This document shows positions 1-11,300 of a stretch of 35,097 nucleotides of DNA, one piece after another (positions within the stretch are counted from its first letter, which is position 1; every line of letters starts with the position of its first letter). This DNA comes from Hepatocystis sp. ex Piliocolobus tephrosceles. Its lineage: Eukaryota > Apicomplexa > Aconoidasida > Haemosporida > Plasmodiidae. The position numbers and the translations under genes were made by a program. Where the stretch lies: positions 62 through 35,158 of the forward strand of contig CABPSV020000068.1 of NCBI GenBank assembly GCA_902459845.2, in the 5' to 3' direction. The notes under the pieces are model-generated. The model was not told the origin of the DNA, did not search any database, and saw nothing but the letters and a program-made list of their open reading frames with translations.

Positions 1-352
1 ATTGCTTAACTGATTAAAATATCAATTTTTCTATTTATTTATTATTTATTTATTACTCATTCATTATTTACTTATTTACTTATTTTTTTAATTGCTTTAT
101 TATTTTACCCATCTTTTTTTTTGTCATCTTTCACTTACTAATTTTGCTCATCTTCTATTTTACCATTTAATTTTTTATTTTTTTTTTTTTAAAAGTTGTT
201 TTTATATTCGTTAAGAAATTTTTTTTTTTTTTCTACAGCAAATATATGTTTTGTACTTATATATATTTTATGAACATTAGTTCTTATAAATATGCTTTAG
301 CTCGTCCACCTGTTTTTATTTTTGTTTAAATACATGGATATTATAAGTAGAA

Positions 353-383
<31 letters not shown>

Positions 384-629
384 TAAATAAATAAATAAAT
401 AAAATACAACGTAAGATAAATTATAATTCATAATTGTATTAATAATAGCATCAGTAACAATAACGACGCTTCCACATAGAATTCTAACATATTATACTGT
501 AAATTTGCTCAAACTAAATTTGCTAAATTTGTTGAGTTTTCTTCGTCTGTTTAACTTTTGTTTATCATTACAATAATTTGCTATATATATATATATATTT
601 TTTTTTTTTTCTTGAACTCAACATTTTTA
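1..629. promoter_or_regulatory. Upstream region of NFS1
   Basis: No gene is visible here. The stretch is T-rich and A-rich low-complexity DNA, with a poly-A run of about 28 nt near 356-383 followed by AAAT repeats, and a short TA tract with a poly-T run just before the NFS1 start. It probably holds the promoter and 5' untranslated region of NFS1. No specific transcription-factor site can be supported. Confidence 0.5.
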
Positions 630-2252
630 ATGAAGATTATACGCATTGCAAGAATTTTAAATGCACAGAGCAGCAACTGCTTAGTTTGTAACTTTCAGAA
701 ACGTAGTAAAACTATAGTTAGACTCAACTATACTTTTCAAAAAAATTCAAATTACATTAACTTACACAATATCATAAGCAATTTTTATAAACCAAGTTGC
801 GATGTGAACCCGATAAAAAGCAAAAGGTACTTTAGTAGTACCATAGAAAACGATAATACTAATAAATTAAACCATTCTGATAATTTAGTAAAAGAACATA
901 ATGAACAAATACAACAAGAAAATGAATTTACTAATTGTGACAATAATGCGGAGTTATTAAAAAAAAGTAACGCCAACCCAATAGGTGTGGACGATGTAAA
1001 AAATGAAAAGCAGAAAAAAAAAATAAGTAGATTTTATTTAGACAGTCAAGCTACGACAATGATCGACCCGAGAGTATTTGATAAAATGATACCATATATG
1101 ACATATGTTTATGGTAATTCTCATTCAAGAAATCATTTTTTTGGTTGGGAAAGTGAGAATGCAGTTGAAGAAGCTAGAGAAAATATAATTCGCCTAATAA
1201 ATGGTAAAAACAATAAAGAGATTATATTTACATCAGGTGCAACTGAAAGTAACAATTTAGCAATAATAGGTATATGTACATACTATAACAATATAAATAA
1301 AAACAAAAATCATATTATTACATCTCAAATTGAACATAAATGTATATTACAATCATGTCGTTATTTACAAACAAAAGGATTTGAAGTTACTTATTTAAAA
1401 CCAAATCAAAAAGGAATAATCGAATTAGAAGATATAAAAAAAAACATAAAACCAAATACTATACTAGCTTCATTTATATTTGTTAATAATGAAATTGGAG
1501 TTATACAAGATATTAAAAATATTGGAAAAATGTGTAAAGAAAATCAAATTCTTTTTCATACAGATGCTTCACAAGCTATTGGAAAAGTACCTATAGACGT
1601 ACAAGAAATGAACATCGATTTAATGTCGATATCTGCACATAAAATATATGGACCTAAAGGTATAGGTGCATTATTTATAAAAAGAAAAAAACCAAATATA
1701 CGATTAAACGCTATGATGCATGGAGGAGGACAAGAAAGAGGGATGAGATCAGGAACGTTGCCAACACATTTAATTGTTGGTTTAGGTGAAGCAATCCAAT
1801 TATGTTCACGAGAAATGGAAAGAGATAATAAAAAATTAATATTTTTTTTTAATTATGTAAAACAATATTTATCTAAAAATTTAGATTATATTATATTTAA
1901 TGGTTGTCAAATAAATAGATATCATGGTAATTTAAACATATCTTTTCTTTTTGTAGAAGGAGAAAGTTTATTAATGTCGTTAAATGATATAGCACTTAGT
2001 TCAGGTTCTGCATGTACATCTAATACATTAGAACCTAGTTATGTTTTAAGATCTATAGGTGTATCTGAGGACATTGCTCATACATCTATTCGAATTGGAT
2101 TCAATAGATTTACAACTTTTTTTGAAGTTCAAAAGTTATGTGTTGATTTGGTTAATTCGGTTAAACGATTGAGAAGTATATCACCTTTGTATGAAATGGA
2201 ATTGGAAAAAAATAATTCCTCCAGTGACACTCTTCAATTTGTATGGACATAA
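630..2252 (+). CDS. NFS1: Cysteine desulfurase, mitochondrial (NFS1/IscS)
   Basis: This PLP enzyme takes sulfur from L-cysteine and passes it as a persulfide to the Fe-S scaffold; in Plasmodium the IscS type acts in the mitochondrion, apart from the apicoplast SufS. The ATG at 630 gives 540 residues; the open frame runs further upstream but only through a TTG codon and a poly-Phe stretch. Residues 1 to about 70 are basic and Ser/Asn-rich, ending in an RYFSS motif like a mitochondrial presequence. Class V aminotransferase landmarks follow: the ATESNN motif, His236 in QIEHKC, the HTDASQ motif, the PLP lysine Lys338 in SAHKIYGPKG, the RSGT motif, and catalytic Cys462 in SSGSACTS. The C-terminal SPLYEM and the final WT match eukaryotic NFS1. 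A Lys/Asn-rich linker (about 70-130) is typical of Plasmodium. No intron is needed. Confidence 0.96.
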   Translation: MKIIRIARILNAQSSNCLVCNFQKRSKTIVRLNYTFQKNSNYINLHNIISNFYKPSCDVNPIKSKRYFSSTIENDNTNKLNHSDNLVKEHNEQIQQENEFTNCDNNAELLKKSNANPIGVDDVKNEKQKKKISRFYLDSQATTMIDPRVFDKMIPYMTYVYGNSHSRNHFFGWESENAVEEARENIIRLINGKNNKEIIFTSGATESNNLAIIGICTYYNNINKNKNHIITSQIEHKCILQSCRYLQTKGFEVTYLKPNQKGIIELEDIKKNIKPNTILASFIFVNNEIGVIQDIKNIGKMCKENQILFHTDASQAIGKVPIDVQEMNIDLMSISAHKIYGPKGIGALFIKRKKPNIRLNAMMHGGGQERGMRSGTLPTHLIVGLGEAIQLCSREMERDNKKLIFFFNYVKQYLSKNLDYIIFNGCQINRYHGNLNISFLFVEGESLLMSLNDIALSSGSACTSNTLEPSYVLRSIGVSEDIAHTSIRIGFNRFTTFFEVQKLCVDLVNSVKRLRSISPLYEMELEKNNSSSDTLQFVWT

Positions 2253-2421
2253 TTTATTTAGGATAGTTGTGCTATGTAAATATGTTCGTCTTAAGGATAT
2301 ATATATACGTAACGATATGAAAGTATACAATAACATATATGATTTGTCCTTTCACCATTTAAAACATAAAATAACACCAATATTATTGAACTACATGCAT
2401 GTTTATATACAAATGTATTCA

Positions 2422-2453
<32 letters not shown>

Positions 2454-2491
2454 ACGCTGATCGATTTTAGAACTTATTTTGTAACATATTA

Positions 2492-2524
<33 letters not shown>

Positions 2525-2690
2525 TACTTTTAAAACTGTTTCCCTTATTAAAAATATGAAGCATAAAATATTTTAACATACATGTGTGAGTTATAAAGTG
2601 CGTATACGTACAGGTGTTAAACTATATATATACATATACTGCCATTTTTTTATGTTATACAATGTGAGCTTGTGTTGTAAAGCGCTATAG

Positions 2691-2783
2691 CTTTTATGGC
2701 ATATCGAATTGGATAAAAAGGGCACGAAAAAACGGCAGAAAAAAAAAACATTTTTAGGGTATAATATAGATAACTACAAAATT
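2691..2783 (+). CDS. Candidate cryptic coding exon (unidentified)
   Basis: Between an upstream CTATAG and a perfect GTAAGT donor at 2784-2789 there are exactly 31 open codons. The other two plus-strand frames have stops inside. The peptide is Lys-rich (it includes DKKGTKKRQKKK and ends in YNIDNYKI), and the plus strand is purine-rich, as real Plasmodium exons are. GC content is visibly above the flanks. There is no in-frame ATG, so it would have to be an internal exon, or the last one if read through to the stop a few codons after the donor. I recognise no family. It could instead be chance or part of a noncoding RNA. Confidence 0.25.
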
Positions 2784-4057
2784 GTAAGTTATGCATCGTT
2801 CCATACATAAATATGTATATGTTCTATGTCCTGCTCTGTTTAATCATGAGGTTTGTGTTTGCTTACTATTGCAACCACAGTAAAAAAAAAAAAAAAAAAA
2901 ATATTTCAAAACAAAGTTTGTTTTTAAAATAGTTTACGTCGCATGTTGAAATGGTGAAAAAAAAAAAAAATATGTTGCTTAAAAGTTTTATTTTATTTTA
3001 TTTTTTTAATTGTAACAAAATTTATCACAGACTTTATTGCTTGCTTTTATTTCTGCTAATTTGTTTTATTAAAAATTTTTTATTTAAACATATATATTTT
3101 TTTTAACAAATTAGGTCAAGTACTTGCTCCTGAGCATGGCTCTTAGCGCAATTCTTTAAACTTGTTAACATATGTGCATATTCATACGTACACGTATAAA
3201 AATACAATTCAATATATATATATATATATATTTTTTTTTAATTAACTTAAATTGACCAACTGAACTTAATACTTTATTTTATTTTTTATTTTTTTTTTTT
3301 TTATAAAAAAAAATAATTGGTAAAAAATTTAAAAAAAACAAAGGGAAAACATTATTATTCGAATTATCGTGTTTTTTTTTTTTTTTTTTCCTACTTACGT
3401 TATTTATTCCTTTTCACTTTTCGCATATTTTTTAGTTTTTTTCTGTTTATTTTTTTTTTTTAAAACATTGTTTATTATTTAACTTTGAATTGTTTATGTA
3501 TTATACCTATGTTTACTCCTTTACGTATTGACATATTTTGGGAAGAGGTATTTCAAAATACGACATTCATGTATACGCGCATATCTGTACATACGCACAT
3601 ACATGTGCATGTGTGTAAATTTTTGTTTTAGTTATATTTTTATCCTTTTCCCAAAGCATCTACATTATACTCCCACGGTAAACTCATACACTAACTATAC
3701 TACCGTTTTTATATCATGCTCTTATGTAATTCCGAAGTTGGTAATGATTTTTTCATTTACTATAATACCAGTAGAATATTTTTCCAAAAAAAAAAATATT
3801 CATTTATTTATTTATTTTTATTTTTTTATTTTGTATAGCATATGTTACCAAGATGTTCAACAATAAAAAATGAAATAAACTTATACATACGTACACATGC
3901 ACCCCTAGGTGAGCACATGTATATAGACACACGTATGGAAGCACGAGTGAGCCTCTTTCCTACTTGTGTTTTATTTTGTTTTATTTTTTATTTACTACGT
4001 TCTTGTTTTTTTTTTTTTTTTGCGCTCATGTTATTTAAACGAAAAATCTTACAATTG

Positions 4058-4061
<4 letters not shown>

Positions 4062-4111
<50 letters not shown>
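4062..4111. repeat. Poly-T tract, 50 nt
   Basis: An uninterrupted run of T in the upstream region of the ClpS-like gene, followed about 200 nt later by a 48-nt A run ending at its start codon. Such poly(dA:dT) tracts are common in Plasmodium intergenic DNA and tend to exclude nucleosomes. Its exact length may be an assembly estimate. Confidence 0.9.
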
Positions 4112-4115
<4 letters not shown>

Positions 4116-4306
4116 CATGACAATTAACTAATATTATGTTTAATTATTAATCGGAATTTATGAAATTGGAAAAATAGCATAAGCAGGTACGTACGTATGT
4201 AATATGTGTATATACATACTCACATACACATACGCATAACCATTTTTTTTAAAAAAATTTGTATTGTCCCTACTAATAAGTTAAAAACGGCACAAATAAA
4301 TGCAAA

Positions 4307-4309
<3 letters not shown>

Positions 4310-4357
<48 letters not shown>
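4310..4357. repeat. Poly-A tract abutting a start codon, 48 nt
   Basis: The last A of this run is the A of the ATG at 4357, so the start codon of the ClpS-like gene sits directly on the homopolymer. Length variation here would not shift the reading frame but would change the leader. Confidence 0.9.
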
Positions 4358-4359
<2 letters not shown>

Positions 4360-7095
4360 AAAAGGATTATTTTGTTCTTTATAATATCATCAGTAATAAA
4401 CATAAGAACATATACTAGCTATAAAATGAGTGTTAAACCAAAAAATGTATCGAAAAGGATTTATATGTCTAGTAGGGTACAACTTAAATCAACTAAATTG
4501 CAAAATAGAAAACGACCAAGAAAAAAAAAAAAATCCGAAATTTATAAAACTCCAGTATTATATCATCCCAATCAAAGAAATTATTTTAATTTACAAAGTG
4601 AATACACATGTTTACCATCTCAGGATATATTAAATTTATTATCAAAAAATAAATTAGCATTGTTAATACAAGCCATAAAAAATAAAGACAATCAGCGTAT
4701 TGATAAAATATTATATAAAGATATAAATAACATATATATAGATAATAGATATATATATTATGATGAATCTAATTGTATAGATACAGAAAATGTAGAAAAC
4801 ATTGAACTATCAAAAAAAAATCAGAAAAATGAAATAACTTATAATAACATTAAAGACGAGTTCGGTAATGAACATTCAAATATTAATAATGTGATTAGAG
4901 AAAAAAATCAACACATTAGTAATGATAATTATTATATGAAAAATAATTTAGAAGAGACGAAGAAAAAAGAAGAAAATATGTTTAACTTTTTTGATAATAA
5001 TGAAAAATACAACTATGATCGAAATTACGGCTACACACGCAAATGCCATGTGTCACGCACATATACAGAACAAAAAACAGAACAAAAAACAGAACAAAAG
5101 AACAATTTTGTCGATATAAATAATACCTACCTTTATTTCAAAAAAGTAAACATTACGAACATAAATAAGGAAAATATAAATAATGACATATATAAAGAAT
5201 TAGTATTACTCAAACAATTGTCATTACTACAAGCAGATACAATCGGATATAATATATATAAATATTTTTTAAATATTATAACATATGTAGATAGGCAAAA
5301 ATTCATAGACGATTTTTATCTAGTCGATTATATTAATAATATTTGGGTTACAAGGAATGTACATAAGTATTTTTATTTTTTGAATTCTTTATTTTATGAA
5401 ATGAAAAAAATATCACAAAAATTATTTAAAATGAATTACAAAATAGATGTTATTGGTCATATAGATGAACAAAAAAAAATGAATTATTTTGATAGACATG
5501 ATTTATTTAGTAAAGTTATTAAAAAAACAAATTTTATACCTAATTATATATGTAAACATAATTATATCTATTCAAATAATATTCTAAACTTATATCAATA
5601 TGATATTAATACTAATTTATTTGTCAACAAATTTGAACAAACATTTTTTAACGTTACAATTGACGACTTCTTAAATAATGAAAAAAAAAAAAAATTAAAT
5701 ATACATTATGACTCTCAACGTTTTACGCCTTTATGTATGTATGCGAACACATATGAAAAAGACAACGATTTGAAGAAAGTTATGCGGGTTACTTATGGAG
5801 GTGGAGTTGTTACAAAAGGTGTCACTACATGTGATAATAAAAATGATATGACAAATGCTATTACGAATGTTAATATAGATACTACCAACTCAAACGTAAT
5901 ACCTAAGACTAGTAACAGTAGTAATGATATATATCAAAAAAAAAACCTAAATGAAAACGAGTTGGAAAAAAACATTAACATTCAAAATGATGAAAATGTA
6001 AGCAAACCCAACGTAAATGAAACAAACCCAAATGATATAACGTTGTTGGAAAAGATAAAAAAAAACCCAAGTTTAAAATATACATTTCTAGATAAAATAT
6101 GTCAACAAATGTGCACCGAATTCATAAATATAGGTGTATTAGATAACGAACATAAAATAGATTTAAATAAAATTGATGATATAAAAAATGATAAAAATAA
6201 TGTTTTATATAAAAAAGTGTATGCAATGAGAGATTATTTTTATACACTATATTATGATAATTATAACCCAAATATAGATATATACAATTTGGAAACATTT
6301 ATAGATGCAGAATATAGAATATATTCTTATAAAAAAGATTTAGATGTATTATTTAAGGATTGGGTAATGAATGATAATAAAGAAATGCCAACTGTTCCAT
6401 TTTCAAAGAAGGACGTAGAACTAGCTAAGTTGAGATATATGTCTAAGAGAAAACGAAAAGAAATGGAGTTTGAAGCGGCATTTTTGGAGCGGCACGAAGA
6501 TCAGAAGACCCAAATGGAAAAACAAAAAACACATATGGAAAAAAAGAGTAACCATCTATCTAAACATGATAATGATAGGAACGAGAACGATAACGATGAG
6601 CACAAAATTATAAGCTGCTTAATAAAATGGAAAGTAACAAAAGAAAATGACAGTAGTAACAATAATATAAAAAATACAGATACAGAAGATATAAGCTTAA
6701 ATGAAAACGATGACAATAATGATGAAGATGAGGAAGACATTAATTTGGATATGTATAATATAAAAGATAATGACTTAACATCATATGAATTCATGGATGA
6801 AGGCTTAGATGAATATAATGATGTAATAGAGTCCGGTTTAGATACTAGTACAACACAAATGGCCAAACTTTTAATTTACGATGATGATAGTTATGATAAA
6901 AAAGAGTTTATAAAAACGTTAATGACTTACATACCATCTTGTGATTATGAAAAAAGTTGTTTAGTTTATGATTTGTTAAAAAAAAAAGGAAAATCGAATA
7001 TTCTATATTTTAAAAACGCAGAAAGAGCTGAAAATATAGCTTTTCTTTTACGACAATCGAAGCAACGAATTATAGTTGATGTAGAGTTTTTATAA
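4357..7095 (+). CDS. Apicoplast-type leader protein with C-terminal ClpS-like domain
   Basis: A 912-residue protein of uncertain function. Residues 1-22 form a hydrophobic signal peptide (IILFFIISSVI core). A Lys/Arg-rich, acid-poor stretch to about residue 60 follows, which is the bipartite layout of apicoplast proteins. The middle is Asn/Lys-rich with folded-looking blocks (about 270-440 and 585-700), a TEQK repeat near 235-248 and an acidic patch near 780-800. Residues 836-912 align by eye with ClpS, the adaptor that delivers N-degron substrates to Clp chaperones. Shared features are KLLIYDDD for KVILVNDD, then an EF helix, a KKKGK turn for HYQGK, AERAENIAFLL for the AE-helix, and a final beta strand ending in VEFL. 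The N-degron His of bacterial ClpS is Lys875 here, and Asn is Asp842, so substrate choice may differ. A plastid Clp adaptor has been reported in P. falciparum; whether it is this gene I cannot say. The gene call is firm; the domain call is inference. Confidence 0.62.
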
Positions 7096-7428
7096 AATAT
7101 TATTTTTAATTAGTTAAAAGCTATGGGAAATGTCAATAACAGTTTTGGTTTGTTGGCTGTTCTATTATGTCTTTCTGTTCATTTTTTATGTTTTACTTGC
7201 TTTGTTATATCACTATATTTAGTATATTTACTATTTTAATTTTTTTTTTTTTTTTGTATTTTAATTTACTAATTTTGCTACTAATTTGTGCATACATAAC
7301 GACTTAGAACAAGTACTTGTAAAATTATTAGAAATTTAAAAAAATATATTTTAACTTATGTAATATTCCCTTAAGTTCTCCTGGTTCATTTATTATGATT
7401 AGTCATTTATTTTTTTTTTTTCTTTCTT

Positions 7429-7430
<2 letters not shown>

Positions 7431-7476
<46 letters not shown>
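7431..7476. repeat. Poly-T tract, 46 nt
   Basis: An uninterrupted T run preceded by a short CTTT microsatellite at 7421-7430. It is intergenic. Confidence 0.9.
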
Positions 7477-7477
<1 letters not shown>

Positions 7478-7871
7478 GCTAATAGTTATTGTGTTTGGTT
7501 AGGCATTTTTTTGTATACTATTCCATTTCCCTATTTTTTTTTTTTGTTTTGTTTATTTATTATTTTTTTTTTTTATTTATTAATAATGCCAATGAAAGAG
7601 CGCCTTCATTTTGTTTGAGTACATATGCATATTTATACGTCTGACACGAAAATTTTATTAAAAATTATGTTAAAAAAAAAAAAAATAAATAAATAAAAAA
7701 ATACATATATATATATATAGCTACCTTAGTCGAAGTTTGTAGTTTGCAGCTTCGCTTGATTACTGTGCGCAATAATAATGGTACATTTTTGTTGTTTTAC
7801 TTTTTTTATTGATTTTGCCGCGTTCTTAATTTTTCTTTTTTTTGATTTTATCCCATTCTTAATTTTATTCT

Positions 7872-7964
7872 TATTTTACTCTTATTTTACTCTTATTTTA
7901 CTCTTATTTTACTCTTATTTTACTCTTATTTTACTCTTATTTTACTCTTATTTTACTCTTATTT
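7872..7964. repeat. 11-bp tandem repeat (ATTTTACTCTT), about 8 copies
   Basis: Near-perfect head-to-tail copies of an 11-bp pyrimidine-rich unit lie about 420 bp upstream of the VPS53 start. The unit length is not a multiple of three, which argues against coding use. Confidence 0.9.
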
Positions 7965-8139
7965 TATTTTTTTGTTAACATTTTACGATTGCTTTGCAGG
8001 CATATCCCCTTTTTTTTTTTTTTTAAAGCTACGTAATTAGGGCATAAAAAAAGAAAAATGTCTATAAAGAAATAACCAAATTGCGACGTAAGCAAGAAAA
8101 CAGAAGTTTATGCAAAAAAAAAACGAAACAAAAAAAAAA

Positions 8140-8232
8140 AACAAAAAAAACGAAACAAAAAAAACGAAACAAAAAAAACGAAACAAAAAAAACGAAACAA
8201 AAAAAACGAAACAAAAAAAACGAAACAAAAAA
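8140..8232. repeat. 12-bp tandem repeat (AAAAAACGAAAC), about 7 copies
   Basis: Perfect copies of a 12-bp A-rich unit, decaying into AAAAAAAGCAAAAC units. The minus strand reads as Phe/Val/Ser-rich frames, which are artefacts. It lies in the presumed 5' leader or proximal promoter of VPS53. Confidence 0.9.
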
Positions 8233-8283
8233 AAAAGCAAAACAAAAAAAAGCAAAACAAAGCCAATCGATGGGTACATACAC

Positions 8284-8370
8284 AAAAAACACAAACCACA
8301 AACATAACAAAAACACAAACATAACAAAAACACAAACATTACAAAAACACAAACATAACAAAAACACAAA
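8284..8370. repeat. 17-bp tandem repeat before VPS53 start, about 4 copies
   Basis: The unit ACAAAAACACAAACATA is repeated about four times, with one A/T variant, and ends about a dozen bases before the VPS53 ATG at 8383. It is thus very likely within the 5' untranslated region. Confidence 0.88.
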
Positions 8371-8382
8371 CAATTGTTAAAA

Positions 8383-11300
8383 ATGAAACACTCACATCGA
8401 ATAAACACAAATCAAGAGTTTATAAAACATAGCCACAATGAAAAAAATGAGAATATATCTGGAATAAACGAGTCAAATGCACACGAACTAAACGAGCATG
8501 ATCCCATAAGCAACTACATAAATACCAACATACAAAACATGGGTGACATACACAATCAAATAAATAAACTAAACATGTACATGGATAATTTAGACGTAAA
8601 ATTAAATAAAAAAATTAATAATAGTATATTAAAAAATGACGAGTTAGATATAAAAATACAAAACGTAAAAAAAAAAATGCAAACATTAACCAATGAAATA
8701 AACGAAATGGATAATAAAACAGAAGATATAGAAAAAGTATTAATAAATTTAATGAAAGATATAAAAATATTAAATACTGGTAAAACAAATGTAACTGAAA
8801 CTATTAGTATATTAAAAAAAATTGTTATTATAATTACAGCTATAAATTTATTAAAAAAAGGAGCAATAAAAAAAAATTATAAACAATGCACGGGATATAT
8901 GTTAATTATAAAAAAAATGATTTTACAACTTTCGGATTTAAAACATAATGAAAAAATTAATTATTTATGTAAAGATATCACTGTACTGTTTGATGAATTA
9001 AAAAATCAGATATTGGAAGATTTAGATCTTATATACGATACAGATATTCATATTGAAAAAAATGTTATCACTGTAAATGGGTTTGGCCATTTGAATAACA
9101 AAAATAATAAGAATAACAATAGTTCATGTGTTTCTGTGGACATCTACACAGATGTAAACATACGGACCCATGATGATAATAATCCAAACAATAACAAATC
9201 AAATGATGAATACGTAAAAAAGAATAAACAAATTGATAGTATATTTATAAATTTGTTTGATGCTTGTATCTGTTTATATCATTTAAAACGAAATTATAAA
9301 CAAATTGTAACAAATAAATTTACTAATTTTTTTTTAGATAAATATAAATATGTATTTCATAATCAAGCTGATACATTACAAAATGTAGAGCGTAGATTGG
9401 CATGGCTAAAACGAGAATTAAATAATTACGACAACACATATAGTTATATATTCCCAAACATATATAATATTCCTTTTCATATTTCTACTATGTTTTGTTC
9501 TATGATGAAACAACATATTTTAAAAATACTATCATGTACAAACAACGAAATGGATAATAATTTAATTATTCAAACTGTTATAAAGGTTGTTAATTTTGAA
9601 ATATATTTATCCAAAAATGTATTTTTTTTTAATGAAGATGATAGTAGTATACCAAATGTTGATTATAATAGTATGAATTTACCTTTTCCGGAATTGCTTC
9701 TACAACCTCATATCGTACAAAAAAAAAAACAGACTGTAGTATGTCATGACACAGATGAAAAGGACCACCATTTGGACGTATATAGTTCAAGTACTTATTC
9801 AAAACATAATATAAATAAATCACATATAGTTGATAGTGTAAACAAAACCGAAATGAGTTATCAAAATAAAAATACTGTTTTAAATCAAAACAGGAGAGAA
9901 ACACAGGTTAACAATGATAATATAACAATTATACAACAGGATAACAACTGTAACAATAACAGTTATAATAATTGTAAAAATGTTACTAATACATATGATC
10001 ACAATAAATACAACTTTAGAGGAGCTATATCATGCATATTCGATAGTTATTTATGTAATTGGCTTAAACAAGAAGAAAAAAAAATACTTGCAAAATTTGA
10101 GGATATTATTAATGAAGAGAATAATGAAGAGAATAATAAAGAGAATAATGATCAGAATAATGAACAGAATAATGAACAGAATAATGAACAGAATAATGAA
10201 CAGAATAATGAACAGAATAATGAACAGAATAATGAACAGAATAATGAAAAAAATGCACGTAATGATAAAACAGATGTTGATAATAGTATTTATGTCATTC
10301 ACATAAATGAAGAACATATCAACAGTGACATGAAAAAAATTCATTTATCTATTTCAGAACAATACAAAATATCAAAGAATGTAACAAATTTGATAAATAT
10401 TAATGAGTACGTAGTCAAAAATAACATTTTCGAACAAGTTATAAAAAATAATTGCGTGTACAAGTCAGCATATAAAATATTTTATATATATATAAATTAT
10501 GTTAATGTCATATTGAAATTTAGCAAATGTAAAACATTATATGATTTTATTATTTTTTTTCAAACTTTATTAACAAAATACTATAACGAATTAAATATGA
10601 GAATAGCAAATGTAGCACATTTTGGAGAAAAAAAAAACAAAAGGAAAGAAAAAAAAGGGGAAGGAACAAAGATAGGAGTTAAAACTGGTTATCGATCCGT
10701 TACTGACTTAGGAGCCATTTCCGATTTACGAGCCGAATCCGATTTAAGAGCCGAATCCGATTTACGAGTCGTAACTGATACCTTAACCAAATCCGATACC
10801 TTAACCAAATCCGATACCTTAACCAAATCCGATACCCTAACCAAATCCGATACCCTAACCAAATCCGATACCCTAACCAAATCCGATACCCTAACCAAAT
10901 CTGATACCCTAACCGAAACTAATGCCCAAACCGAAACTAAAGCAGAGTGTATACTCACTGTATATACAATCTTGTGTAACATTATCAGCACAAGTTATTA
11001 CATAGAGGAAAATATTAATGTAGCTTATGAAAACATAAGCAAAAAAATGGATAGTGATTTTTTTAATGCACTTACTTTTGATAGAGAATTAAAATTATAC
11101 CTAAATATAACAGCTCAATGTATAAAATTATTTATTAATGATATGAATAGAGTGTTAGAATATTTATTAAAAGAATATTTTAAAAATGTAAAATCAAAAA
11201 AAATTGATAATAATTTTTCTTTTGTAAAAACATCAGTTGAAATACAAAATATACATAACTATCTCACTGCTTACTTTAATTTTTTTAAAAAAGTAATAAC

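Larger units (their letters stand above)
2253..4356. other. 2.1-kb intergenic region with GC-richer islands
   Basis: This region separates two genes on the same strand. It is mostly homopolymer and AT-repeat DNA, with T runs near 2419-2449 and 2494-2523, 50 T at 4062-4111 and 48 A at 4310-4357. GC-richer islands stand out at about 2640-2880, 3110-3165 and 3530-3760. The first contains a candidate exon with a GTAAGT donor (listed separately). The second lies just after a T-rich AG acceptor-like site. None of the longer open frames here looks like a normal gene, but a small multi-exon gene cannot be excluded. Confidence 0.6.
7096..8382. other. Intergenic region upstream of VPS53
   Basis: 1.29 kb between two plus-strand genes. 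It holds a 46-nt T run (7431-7476), several shorter A/T runs, an 11-bp minisatellite (7872-7964), a 12-bp purine-rich minisatellite (8140-8232) and a 17-bp one (8284-8370) that ends a few bases before the VPS53 ATG. No gene is supported; the open frames across the repeats are compositional artefacts. Confidence 0.7.

Noticed and set aside
558..629. N-terminal extension of NFS1 upstream of the ATG at 630
   Set aside because: It starts with TTG and encodes a poly-Phe/Tyr-Ile stretch from homopolymer and TA sequence. The ATG at 630 begins a normal mitochondrial presequence.
3528..3866. 112-codon plus-strand open frame between NFS1 and the ClpS-like gene
   Set aside because: It begins with TTG, is dominated by Tyr/Phe/Ile from T-rich DNA, and has no recognisable motif or leader.
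8037..8408. Phe/Val/Cys-rich frames on the minus strand and Lys/Thr-rich frames on the plus strand at the VPS53 leader
   Set aside because: They are translations of 12- and 17-bp minisatellites in several frames, without any non-repeat coding sequence.
10777..10920. Telomere-like CCCTAACC sequences
   Set aside because: They are part of an 18-bp in-frame protein repeat in VPS53. The unit is not a Plasmodium telomere repeat and the position is internal.
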